In this document: piece after piece, positions 30,569 through 38,711 of the stretch | How positions within the stretch are numbered: position 1 is the stretch's first letter | Layout of the letters: each line of letters begins with the position of its first letter | NCBI RefSeq assembly: GCF_029625315.1 | Contig: NZ_CP121110.1 | Span: 1,789,501 to 1,853,500 of the forward strand | DNA from: Flavobacterium ginsengisoli | GTDB lineage: Bacteria > Bacteroidota > Bacteroidia > Flavobacteriales > Flavobacteriaceae | DNA: 64,000 nucleotides | Direction: 5' to 3' | Program-made: the position numbers and the translations under genes | Notes under the pieces: model-generated | Told to the model about the DNA's origin: nothing | The model's input: the letters and a program-made list of their open reading frames with translations, nothing else | Databases searched by the model: none

Positions 30569-31687
30569 ATGATTACAATTAAAGAAGCCAAAAGCAAGAA
30601 AGAATTAACCGAATACATCAAATTTCCTTTTTCATTATACAAGGATAATCCGTATTGGGTGCCACCCATTATTTCAGACGAATTGGAATCTTTTGATAAA
30701 ACCAAAAATCCAGCATTTGATAATGCTGAAGCTTATTTTTATTTAGCTTATAAGGACAATAAAATTGTTGGACGTATTACTGCTATTATCAATTGGGCTG
30801 AAGTTAACAATCAGCATAAGAGAAAAGTGCGTTTTGGATGGTTTGATGTAATTGATGATATTGAGGTTACAAAAGCATTGCTTGAAAAAGTTTTTGAATT
30901 AGGAAGAAAACATAATTTAGAGCATGCTGAAGGACCAATGGGCTTCTCTAATTTAGATAAAGTAGGAGTTCTGACAGAAGGGTATGATCAAATTGGGACT
31001 ATGATTACATGGTACAACCACGCTTATTATGTAACACATTTAGAACAATTAGGATTTCAGATTGAAAAACAATTTATCGAAAGTATATTTCCTTTCTCAA
31101 ATGTAAAACCAGAGTTTTTTCAAAAAGCTCAAGAACTAATCAAAAAACGCTACGGATTAAAATCTCTTACGTTTACCAAAACAAAAGACATTATGCCTTA
31201 TGTAGACGAAATGTTTGATTTGTTCAATGAATCTTACGAAAAACTGGCTTCATTTGTAGCAATTTCAGATGTTCAAAAAGAATATTTTAAAAAGAAATAC
31301 ATTAGCTTTATCAATCCAGAATACATTAAATTCGTTTTAGACAAAGACGATAAGCTAGTAGCTTTTAGTATTGTAATGCCGAGTTTTGTAGAAGCGTTGC
31401 AAAAAATAAGAGGTAAATTATTTCCGTTTGGTTTTCTGCAATTACTAAAGGCTAAAAAACATAGTAAAGATGTTGTTTTTTACCTCATCGGAGTTCATCC
31501 TGAATATCAGAATAAAGGTGTAACCGCTATTATTTTTGATGAATATTACAAGACTTTTTCTGCCAAAGGAATTCAGACTTGCATTAGAACTCCAGAGTTA
31601 TTAGAAAATAATGCCATCCATTTACTTTGGAAAAACTTTGACCCAATTATTCACTGTCAGAGAAAGACTTATTTGAAGAACCTTTAA
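30569..31687 (+). CDS. GNAT-like acyltransferase domain protein
   Basis: The 372-residue protein carries a GNAT-type fold twice as long as usual. The C-terminal part (VVFYLIGVHPEYQNKGVTAI) contains the acetyl-CoA-binding pattern, with Gln-x-x-Gly for the pantetheine loop. The N-terminal half (FPFSLYKDNPYWVPPIISDE) is a conserved region in this family of uncertain role. Homologues are often misnamed as GTP cyclohydrolases. A cytoplasmic acyl transfer is likely, substrate unknown. A weak A/T-rich hairpin at 30533-30555 precedes it. Confidence 0.7.
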   Translation: MITIKEAKSKKELTEYIKFPFSLYKDNPYWVPPIISDELESFDKTKNPAFDNAEAYFYLAYKDNKIVGRITAIINWAEVNNQHKRKVRFGWFDVIDDIEVTKALLEKVFELGRKHNLEHAEGPMGFSNLDKVGVLTEGYDQIGTMITWYNHAYYVTHLEQLGFQIEKQFIESIFPFSNVKPEFFQKAQELIKKRYGLKSLTFTKTKDIMPYVDEMFDLFNESYEKLASFVAISDVQKEYFKKKYISFINPEYIKFVLDKDDKLVAFSIVMPSFVEALQKIRGKLFPFGFLQLLKAKKHSKDVVFYLIGVHPEYQNKGVTAIIFDEYYKTFSAKGIQTCIRTPELLENNAIHLLWKNFDPIIHCQRKTYLKNL

Positions 31688-31690
31688 ATT

Positions 31691-31707
31691 TAGTTTTCAG
31701 TCGCAGT
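31691..31707 (+). repeat. Copy of a short intergenic repeat
   Basis: These 17 bases are the exact reverse complement of 53834-53850, one arm of the inverted repeat downstream of 53742. The word CAGTCGCAGT is shared; it overlaps the leader of the zinc-ribbon gene. Confidence 0.6.
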
Positions 31708-31724
31708 CTCAGTTTTCAGTTATT

Positions 31725-31946
31725 ATGGACTTAAATAAATCTTCAATAATAGTTTGCGACGAATGTCGTAGCGAATTTTACGTAGATTCATCTGTCATGA
31801 AAAACCTATGTCCAGAATGTGCGCATTATATTTATGGATATGAAAATTGCAAACACGAATTTAACAATGATCGTTGCTCAAAATGTTACTGGAACGGAAA
31901 TTCTAGCGATTATATAAATAGACTTAAGTCTACAGATAAATCATAA
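31725..31946 (+). CDS. Small zinc-ribbon protein
   Basis: This 73-residue protein has two probable zinc sites: Cys11/Cys14 with Cys29/Cys32, and Cys42, His44, Cys51 and Cys54. The rest is polar and there is no membrane segment. Such small ribbons often bind nucleic acid or another protein, but no specific family is recognised. It starts at ATG 31725, 37 bases after the acyltransferase-like gene, and ends before a shared terminator. Confidence 0.75.
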   Translation: MDLNKSSIIVCDECRSEFYVDSSVMKNLCPECAHYIYGYENCKHEFNNDRCSKCYWNGNSSDYINRLKSTDKS

Positions 31947-31954
31947 TTTCAAAA

Positions 31955-31995
31955 ATAAAAAAATCCATTCGCCCCCAAACGAATGGATTTTTCAA
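31955..31995. terminator. Bidirectional terminator
   Basis: A perfect 13-base stem (31959-31971 and 31980-31992, AAAAATCCATTCG) separates the convergent zinc-ribbon and lipoprotein genes. A second terminator at 32545 uses almost the same stem. Confidence 0.9.
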
Positions 31996-32011
31996 TTTAT
32001 AAAACACATCA

Positions 32012-32500
32012 TTACTCTACTTTGCAATCTACTTTAACCAAAGTATTTTTAGCATCAAATTTTAGTTTTGATTTATCTTTAAAAGAAACTTTATTATTTG
32101 CTTCTACAACATCTCCGTATCCTTCAATAAAAGTTCCGTCTTTTTGTAGAAAAACAACTTCTCTTACAGAAGAAACTCCTTCTGAATTAAAAGTATAATC
32201 GGCAACTAAAGTATCACCTTTCATATTTCCTATTAAAGTTCCTTCGTTTTTATCTTTTCCAACCAAATTATAACTTAGTTTTCCGTTTACTTCCTGATGG
32301 GAATTAACATTAAAACTCATTTCTATTACGCTTCCATTAGATTTCCAAGCGTAGCATTGATCTCCAGCTGGTTCTAAAATTTCAGCTTCTTTTGGCGGAC
32401 TTGGTGTAATTTGTACTGGCTCTGTTTTTGTTGTTTCTTTTTTACAAGAAGCAAAAATTGACAAGACAAGTACTGCTGTTAGTGTTAGTACTTTTTTCAT
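32012..32500 (-). CDS. Lipoprotein of unknown function
   Basis: The 162-residue protein has a lipobox (LSIFASCKKE, Cys19), a Thr/Pro/Glu-rich linker, and a beta-rich domain. Cys19 is followed by lysines instead of acidic residues, so it is likely to stay in the periplasm. The domain contains CYAWKSNGSVIEMSFN and ends in KLKFDAKNTLVKVDCKVE, which may form a disulfide. No known catalytic motif. Upstream of it a TAACTTTA box resembles a -7 element. Confidence 0.75.
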   Translation of the reverse strand: MKKVLTLTAVLVLSIFASCKKETTKTEPVQITPSPPKEAEILEPAGDQCYAWKSNGSVIEMSFNVNSHQEVNGKLSYNLVGKDKNEGTLIGNMKGDTLVADYTFNSEGVSSVREVVFLQKDGTFIEGYGDVVEANNKVSFKDKSKLKFDAKNTLVKVDCKVE

Positions 32501-32544
32501 AATTCCTCATTTTTATTTTGTGATTATGATATAAAGTTACCTCA

Positions 32545-32585
32545 AATAAAAAAAAATCCATTCGTAGAACAAATGGATTTTTTTA
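32545..32585 (-). terminator. Intrinsic terminator of the oxoamine synthase gene
   Basis: AAAAAATCCATT (32551-32562) pairs with AATGGATTTTTT (32572-32583). It lies after the stop codon of the gene at 32624 on the minus strand. Confidence 0.85.
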
Positions 32586-32623
32586 CATAATTCCCATTTA
32601 AGAGAATCTATTTTTAGTGAAAT

Positions 32624-33883
32624 TTACGAAACATCTACAGTTGTACGCTCAGCAATTTCTTTATAAGTTCCGTTAGTCAATTTCTCACGAATTGCCTCGA
32701 AAGCTGTTAAAGTCTCTTCGATATCTTCTAATGTGTGAGAAGCTGTAGGGATCATTCTTAATAAAATAATTCCTTTTGGAATAACTGGATAAACCACGAT
32801 AGAAAGGAAAATACCATAATTTTCTCTTAAATCGTTTACCATCACCATTGCCTCAGGAATACTTCCTTCTAAGTAAACTGGTGTAATACAAGTATTTGTA
32901 TCTCCAATATTAAATCCTTTTTCTTTAAGACCGTTTTGCAATGCATTTACGTTTTCCCAAAGTTTATCTTTAATTGCAGAAGATTTACGTAATAACTCTA
33001 AACGTTTCAAAGAACCAATTGTTTGAATCATTGGTAAAGCTTTAGCAAACATTTGAGAACGTAAGTTGTATTTCAAATAATCGATAACCGTTTTATCAGT
33101 TGCTACGAAAGCTCCAATATTAGCCATAGATTTTGCAAAAGTAGAGAAATAAACATCGATTTCATCTTGAACTCCTTGCTCCTCACCTGCTCCAGCACCA
33201 GTTTTACCTAATGTACCAAATCCGTGGGCATCATCTACTAAAAGTCTGAAATTGTATTTTTCCTTTAAAGCAACGATTTCTTTTAATTTTCCTTGCTGTC
33301 CACGCATTCCGAAAACACCTTCAGTAATAAATAAAATACCTCCGCCTGTTTCTTCTGCCATTTTAGTAGCACGCCGCAAGTTTTTCTCCATACTTTCCAA
33401 ATCATTGTGTTTGTATGTAAAACGTTTACCCATGTGTAAACGAACACCATCAATAATACAAGCATGTGAATCTACATCATAAACAATAATATCATTTTTA
33501 GTAACCAAAGCATCAATAATAGACACCATTCCTTGGTAACCAAAATTCAATAAATAAGCAGATTCTTTCATTACGAATTCAGCCAATTCATTTTCTAATT
33601 GTTCGTGGTACGTAGTGTGTCCAGACATCATACGAGCTCCCATCGGATAAGCTGCACCAAACTGAATTGCTGCATCTGTATCTGCCTGACGAACTTCTGG
33701 ATGATTAGCTAAACCTAAATAATCATTTAAACTCCAGTTTAAAATATTTTTTCCGTGAAATTGCATTCTAGGACCCAACTCTCCTTCTAACTTTGGGAAA
33801 ACATAATAACCTTCTGCTTGAGAAGCCCATTTTCCTAAAGGTCCTTTATTGTCCTGAATTCTTTCGAATAAATCTTTTACCAT
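32624..33883 (-). CDS. PLP-dependent alpha-oxoamine synthase (serine palmitoyl/cysteate acyltransferase-like)
   Basis: The 419-residue enzyme belongs to the alpha-oxoamine synthase family, which condenses an amino acid with an acyl-CoA or acyl-ACP. The PLP lysine is Lys251 (FSTFAKSMANIG), and VDDAHGFG (about 216-223) holds the aspartate and histidine that contact PLP. In Bacteroidetes this branch may make the long-chain base of sphingolipids, or the sulfonolipid precursor from cysteate, needed for gliding in Flavobacterium; a 2-amino-3-ketobutyrate ligase remains possible. I chose ATG 33883; the longer frame to 33922 would begin inside the -7 box at 33920-33927. A single-gene unit. Confidence 0.85.
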   Translation of the reverse strand: MVKDLFERIQDNKGPLGKWASQAEGYYVFPKLEGELGPRMQFHGKNILNWSLNDYLGLANHPEVRQADTDAAIQFGAAYPMGARMMSGHTTYHEQLENELAEFVMKESAYLLNFGYQGMVSIIDALVTKNDIIVYDVDSHACIIDGVRLHMGKRFTYKHNDLESMEKNLRRATKMAEETGGGILFITEGVFGMRGQQGKLKEIVALKEKYNFRLLVDDAHGFGTLGKTGAGAGEEQGVQDEIDVYFSTFAKSMANIGAFVATDKTVIDYLKYNLRSQMFAKALPMIQTIGSLKRLELLRKSSAIKDKLWENVNALQNGLKEKGFNIGDTNTCITPVYLEGSIPEAMVMVNDLRENYGIFLSIVVYPVIPKGIILLRMIPTASHTLEDIEETLTAFEAIREKLTNGTYKEIAERTTVDVS

Positions 33884-33919
33884 AATATATGTAGTAATTT
33901 TTTTTACTTTATCAGCGAG

Positions 33920-33927
33920 CAAAAATA
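33920..33927 (-). promoter_or_regulatory. -7 promoter box of the oxoamine synthase gene
   Basis: Read on the minus strand the box is TATTTTTG, matching TAnnTTTG, 36 bases before the ATG at 33883. It supports the shorter start. Confidence 0.55.
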
Positions 33928-34059
33928 ATCAATATTAATTTAAAATGAAGAGCCTCAATTATTTTTATTGAAAAATATTATGCTATCATAAAATAGTAAG
34001 ATTTTACATATATTAAATTAATACCCAAAAAGTCTTTAGCTCTGTAATGATGTAAAAAC

Positions 34060-34103
34060 ATGATTAATATCATAATAAAGGACAAATAAGTCTTTTATTT
34101 TTG
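34060..34103 (+). promoter_or_regulatory. nirK promoter with an FNR/CRP-like palindrome
   Basis: The palindrome ATGATTAATATCAT (34060-34073) resembles the FNR/CRP-type site TTGATnnnnATCAA. A -7 box, TATTTTTG, lies at 34096-34103. If transcription starts near 34110, the palindrome centre is about 43 bases upstream, the usual place for activation by an FNR/CRP-type regulator. Regulation by oxygen or NO is an inference. Confidence 0.5.
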
Positions 34104-34138
34104 TTTAGAAATTTAACCCAAAAAAATCTAAACATATC

Positions 34139-35583
34139 ATGAAAAGAACTAACAAAACCGGATTAAAACAAGCGTTCTTATCTGCTCGTTATTTATGCTG
34201 TTAATTTTAGCAAGTTGTAAAAAAGAAGAAGCTAAAAATTATGCAAACATTATGACTGAAGGTGAAATGGATGCTGAACTTACATCGCCCCCTCACGTTC
34301 CAAAACCAGTCGGAAACAGAACGGCGATGAAACTGAAACTAAACATGGAAATTAAGGAACAAGAAGGTACAATGACTGATGGTGTAAAATATACCTATTG
34401 GACATTTGGAGGTTCTGTTCCAGGGAGCTTTATTAGAACACGTGTTGGTGATGAAGTTGAATTTCACTTAAAAAACCATCCTGATAATAAATTACCTCAT
34501 AATATAGATTTACATGCCGTAACTGGACCAGGTGGTGGAGCAACCTCATCTCTTGTAGCGCCAGGACATGAAAAAGTATTTAGTTTCAAAGTTATAAATC
34601 CTGGATTGTATGTATATCACTGTGCAACAGCTCCCGTGGGAATGCACATTGCAAATGGTATGTACGGATTGATTTTGGTTGAACCAGAAGGCGGACTTCC
34701 TCCTGTTGATAAAGAATATTATGTAATGCAGGGTGATTTTTACACTCAAGGCGAATATGGCGCAAAAGGTCTTCAGCCGTTTGATATGAACAAAGCCGTA
34801 AAAGAAACTCCTGATTATGTTGTTTTTAACGGAAAAGTAGGTTCTTTAACTAATGGAAATGAATTAACAGCAAAAGTTGGAGAAACTGTTCGTCTGTTTG
34901 TTGGAAACGGAGGACCAAATCTAGTTTCTTCTTTTCACGTGATTGGAGAAATATTTGATAATGTGCATGTTGAAGGCGGAAGCACAGTAAATAAAAATGT
35001 ACAAACGACTTTGATTCCTGCTGGAGGCGCCGCAATTGTAGATTTTAAAGTAGAAACTCCAGGAACTTTTATCTTGGTTGATCACTCTATTTTTAGAGCA
35101 TTTAATAAAGGTGCGTTGGGAATGTTGAAAGTGGAAGGGAAAGAAGATAAAAACATCTATTCTGGAACTATTCAGGAAGGTATTTATTTGCCTGAAGGTG
35201 GAACAATCCAAAAAATGCCAGGCGCTACAGCTACTAAAACAACAGTTCCGAAACGTACTGTTGAAGAAAAAGTGAAAATCGGAAAAGAAATCTTCGGAAC
35301 AACTTGTTTTGCTTGTCATCAATCTGAAGGGCAAGGAATTCCTAGCACTTTCCCTCCTTTGGCAAAATCAGATTATTTAAATGCCGATTCTAAACGCGCT
35401 ATTAAAACGATCTTACACGGTTTAACTGGAGAAGTAACTGTTAACGGTAAAAAATACAACAACGTAATGCCTGCTCAGAATTTATCTGATGATGAAATCG
35501 CAAATGTATTGACATACATTTACAACAGTTGGGGCAACAACAAAACCGAAGTTACTCCAGAAATGGTAAAAGCTTTAAGATAA
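34139..35583 (+). CDS. nirK: Copper nitrite reductase with C-terminal cytochrome c domain, one frameshift
   Basis: The gene would encode about 481 residues. NirK reduces nitrite to NO. It begins with a lipoprotein signal ([10 protein letters not shown]). Numbering from position 34195, type 1 copper ligands are His102, Cys143, His151 and Met156; type 2 ligands are His107, His142 and His297; the catalytic pair is Asp105 and His248. A class I cytochrome c domain follows, with heme motif CFACH (371-375) and Met425. The frame breaks at 34184-34188, where GCTCG probably replaces GCTGCG within the signal peptide. The gene leads an operon with a nirV-like and a Sco gene; an FNR-like palindrome lies upstream. 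Confidence 0.95.
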
Positions 35584-35599
35584 CAGCAAAACTTCTAGC

Positions 35600-36381
35600 A
35601 TGAAAAAACACCTTTTCATACTTACAATTCTCTTTTTCTCTGCAGTTAGTGTCATGAAAGCTCAAGAAAAAGGAATGGTTTTCATAAAAGAGGGATCTTT
35701 TGTCCCTCTTTATGGAGCCGTTTCTAAAAATCCTGTAACGGTAAATTCTTTTTACATAGACATTTATCCTGTAACAAATAGTGAGTTTTTAGAATTTGTC
35801 AAAAAGAATCCATCGTATCAAAAATCAAAGATTAAAGGAATTTTTGCTGATAAAAGTTATCTCTCATACTGGACAAATGATTTTGATTTTGGAAATGCAA
35901 AGCCTAAATCGCCAGTAACAAGCGTTTCTTGGTTTGCCGCAAAAAAATACTGCGAATGTCAAGGAAAACGTTTGGCAACAATGGACGAATGGGAATATGT
36001 GGCAATGGCAGACACTAAAAAAATAGATGCTAGAACCAAAAAAGAATTCAACGAATACATTTTGTCCTGGTACGAGAAATCAAGAACGTATGAAAATGAA
36101 ATTGGAAAAACTTTCAAAAATTACTGGGGAGTTTACGACATGCACGGTTTAGTTTGGGAATGGACATCTGATTTCAACAGTATTTTTTTATCAGGAGAAT
36201 CTAGAAAAGACAAGAGCACTGACAAAAATCTTTTCTGCGGAAGCGGATCAGTTAATGCTTCCGATTTAATGGATTATGCTTAGCTTTTATGCGTTACGCA
36301 TTCAGAGGAAGCTTGAAAGCGCAATATTCAACACGAAATCTTGGTTTTAGATGTGCTAGCACAACAAAACCAAAAATCTAA
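35600..36381 (+). CDS. nirV: NirV-like formylglycine-generating-enzyme-fold protein, one frameshift
   Basis: The gene would encode about 260 residues with a signal peptide (MKKHLFILTILFFSAVSVMK) and an FGE-sulfatase (SUMF1-like) domain: PVTSVSWFAAKKYCEWQ-like pattern, the RLATMDEWEYVA motif, then GLVWEWTSDF and the terminal STRNLGFRCA. The family NirV occurs next to nirK in alpha-proteobacterial denitrifiers; its job is not settled. It lies 16 bases after nirK. The frame breaks at 36278-36284, where GCTTAGC may replace GCTGCAGC, yielding the expected YAAFMRYAFRG. If the break is real, the C-terminus is lost. Confidence 0.8.
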
Positions 36382-36398
36382 TTTAAAATTAGTTTACA

Positions 36399-36995
36399 AT
36401 GAAAAAAATAGCAATTGCTTTTCTTCTCTTATTCTCTTTTTACAGCTGTAAAGAATCTGATAAAAAAGAGGTTACGACAGAAACAAAAAAAGAAATCAGC
36501 GATTTATCAATTTATAATCTACCATCAAAATGGACAACACAAGATGGAAAAGACATTGAATTAAAATCGCTCAGAGGAAATGTTCTCGTAATGGTAATGA
36601 TTTACACCAGCTGTAAAGCGGCCTGCCCTAGATTAGTTGCCGATATGCGCGATATTGAATCAAAACTGGAGAAAAAAACCAAACAGCATGTCAAATTGAT
36701 TTTAGTCAGTATAGATCCGAAAACAGATACTCCCGAAAAATTAAAATCGTTTGCAATCGAAAATAAAATGAATCAAGATCCTTGGATTTTCCTTCGTTCA
36801 TCTGAAGAAAACACGAGGGAGTTTGCGACCGTTTTAGCTGTTAATTACAAACAAATTTCTCCAATAGATTTTTCACACTCTAATATTATTAGTGTTTTTA
36901 ATCCAGAAGGAGAATTGGTTTTTCAGCAAGAAGGTTTAGGAGTTAATAATGAAAAAACAATTGAAACAATAAATCTAGAAGCGACAAAAATATAG
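36399..36995 (+). CDS. Sco1/SenC-family copper chaperone lipoprotein
   Basis: This 198-residue lipoprotein (lipobox cysteine Cys17, FYSCKES) has a thioredoxin-like fold with the copper-binding Cys72 and Cys76 (SCKAAC) and His160 (DFSHSN), the three conserved Sco ligands. It probably delivers copper to NirK or keeps its site reduced. It lies 17 bases after the nirV-like gene and ends in an intrinsic terminator, so nirK, nirV and this gene form one operon. Confidence 0.93.
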   Translation: MKKIAIAFLLLFSFYSCKESDKKEVTTETKKEISDLSIYNLPSKWTTQDGKDIELKSLRGNVLVMVMIYTSCKAACPRLVADMRDIESKLEKKTKQHVKLILVSIDPKTDTPEKLKSFAIENKMNQDPWIFLRSSEENTREFATVLAVNYKQISPIDFSHSNIISVFNPEGELVFQQEGLGVNNEKTIETINLEATKI

Positions 36996-37021
36996 ATATT
37001 TAAATAGGTTAATTAGTAAGG

Positions 37022-37064
37022 AACAAGAGCAAGTTTAGAAATAAAGTTGACTCTTGTTTTTTAT
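37022..37064 (+). terminator. Intrinsic terminator of the nirK operon
   Basis: AACAAGAG (37022-37029) pairs with CTCTTGTT (37051-37058) and a run of T follows, 27 bases after the Sco stop codon. The loop is 21 bases long. Confidence 0.6.
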
Positions 37065-37083
37065 TTATCTAAAAAGCTAAGTT

Positions 37084-37320
37084 AAGCTTCGGAGAAGCGA
37101 AATATTTATAGAAAAATCTAAATCACCCACATAGAAAGCTCCAGCGGAGCGAAATATTTATCAGGTTAACAAATTACAATCCTAATATATGATTCTATAA
37201 ATATGTCGCTCCGCTGGAGCTTTTTATCTTCGCCAAACGTTTTCTATACATATTTCGCTTCTCCGAAGCTTTATAATATTATCATCCCTCTTCTATAAAT
37301 ATATCATTTCTCCGGAACTT
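37084..37320. repeat. Nested inverted repeats, REP-like
   Basis: The outer arms 37084-37115 and 37240-37271 are 32 bases and pair with one mismatch. The inner arms 37135-37161 and 37197-37223 are 27 bases and pair with one mismatch. Both share GCGAAATATTTAT. A third, partial copy lies at 37282-37320. The element fills the gap between the convergent nirK and NO-reductase clusters; no gene lies in it. Confidence 0.88.
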
Positions 37321-38542
37321 ATTTATTGAAATTATTGGAATGAAAATTTACTAGTGATGCCATTATTAAAACCAATCCCAAAACCAAAAGAATACTCAAT
37401 ATCAAAATACTTTGAAAATATCCTGGAATTGCTCCTTCTCCAAAAAAGAAAAACCAGCCTTGAAGAAACAATAAAACTTCTGTAAAAACATATCCTGAAA
37501 TAAAACACTTCACTCCTATTTTTAATATTGAAGAATCAGCAGAAAGCATTTTATTTTGCAATAAAATTCCAAACAAAAATCCTGTTATAATTCCCAAAGT
37601 GGTTAAATGAATAAAACCAATTACAAAATTTCGGATTTGATGTGAAACTTCTGCCAGATTAGGAAAAAGAGTCAGCAATTGAATTCCTACTTTCAAAAAG
37701 AAAGAACACAAAGCCAAACCGTAAACCATTTTTGTAATTTTATCTAAAGAATTTTTGAAATGATTTATTTGTGGTTGCAACATTTTATAGAAATAAATAA
37801 AAGCGCACAATTGAATTATAACTCCACAAATATTGATATAACTCAAAATATCATTTTCTATAAACCAGCGAACTGGAAAACAAACTGTTAATAGCGTAGA
37901 AACAACCATTAGAAAATAAAACTTCTTAAACTTTACCTCATCAATTTTATTTTGAAATTGTTTTAAAAACAAAGCTAAAATTGCCAATATAAACCAGCCA
38001 TTAAATTGAAAATGAAGAAAAAACTGAATCGCTATCTGATAAAAAGCACTTTGTTTTCCTAATGTGCTTACAGCTGGACCAAGACACCAAACGCCTAAAG
38101 TCGATAAAACCATAAATAAAACCGAAACCGACAAAAGTCTTTGTGATGGAGATTTATCTCTTAAACAATCTTTCCAAACCAAACGGCAAAAAACATAGCT
38201 CAGCAAAATATGCATAGTTGAAAATACAATCGAAAACAAAGCATATCCTTGAATTGGAAAAGCAATCATCATTCCGATTACTGAAAATTCTGTCAGCCAA
38301 AATAGACGGTTATAAATTGGTTTCTGGCTTTTTTCTTTCGGAATAAAAAAATGAACCACCAAAACATATACGATCATATAAACCCAGCCTAACATGGCAA
38401 CATGCGAATGCGCATGAAGCAGAAAACTATAGTTTAAAAAATCTAAAGGAAACAGATACATAAACCGCATTAATAATCCAAAAACACAGGCAATCAGAAA
38501 ATTAAAAAAACAGCAAAGTATCCAAGCTTTTTGAGAATTCAT
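37319..38542 (-). CDS. Oxidase subunit I-like multi-pass membrane protein
   Basis: The 407-residue protein has about eleven or twelve membrane helices. Histidines lie within helices: His43, His45 and His47 in LHAHSHVAMLGW, His177 in FFLHFQFNGW, and another in GFIHLTTLGI. The pattern resembles the heme-binding helices of heme-copper oxidases and NO reductases, but the protein is shorter than a full subunit I. NnrS-like proteins are an alternative. It lies last in the NO-handling gene order, 169 bases after the RIC gene, separated by a terminator and a 23-base inverted repeat. A role in heme or NO biology is inferred from context only. Confidence 0.6.
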   Translation of the reverse strand: MNSQKAWILCCFFNFLIACVFGLLMRFMYLFPLDFLNYSFLLHAHSHVAMLGWVYMIVYVLVVHFFIPKEKSQKPIYNRLFWLTEFSVIGMMIAFPIQGYALFSIVFSTMHILLSYVFCRLVWKDCLRDKSPSQRLLSVSVLFMVLSTLGVWCLGPAVSTLGKQSAFYQIAIQFFLHFQFNGWFILAILALFLKQFQNKIDEVKFKKFYFLMVVSTLLTVCFPVRWFIENDILSYINICGVIIQLCAFIYFYKMLQPQINHFKNSLDKITKMVYGLALCSFFLKVGIQLLTLFPNLAEVSHQIRNFVIGFIHLTTLGIITGFLFGILLQNKMLSADSSILKIGVKCFISGYVFTEVLLFLQGWFFFFGEGAIPGYFQSILILSILLVLGLVLIMASLVNFHSNNFNK

Positions 38543-38569
38543 ATTGCAACTTTTAAACCTATAAAATTA

Positions 38570-38642
38570 TTAAACCATATAAGTAATATAAGAAAAATTA
38601 TAAGTCTGTTTTAAATGAACTTATATTACTTATATGGTTTAA
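38570..38642. repeat. Perfect 23-base inverted repeat
   Basis: 38570-38592 and 38620-38642 are exact reverse complements, separated by 27 bases. It lies between the RIC and oxidase-like genes. It could be a regulatory hairpin, an mRNA processing signal or a REP-like element. Confidence 0.85.
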
Positions 38643-38645
38643 AAT

Positions 38646-38692
38646 AAAAACACCGATAATTATCATTTTAGAGGATTATTACCGATGTTTTC
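38646..38692 (-). terminator. Probable terminator of the RIC gene
   Basis: An imperfect inverted repeat around ACACCGATAAT and ATTACCGATGT is followed on the minus strand by a T-rich run. It lies about 20 bases after the RIC stop codon. Confidence 0.6.
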
Positions 38693-38711
38693 GAACTATT
38701 AAAATTAACCT

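Noticed and set aside
37084..37320. A CRISPR array among the repeated words at this site.
   Set aside because: The repeats are inverted and few, and there are no regularly spaced direct repeats or cas genes.
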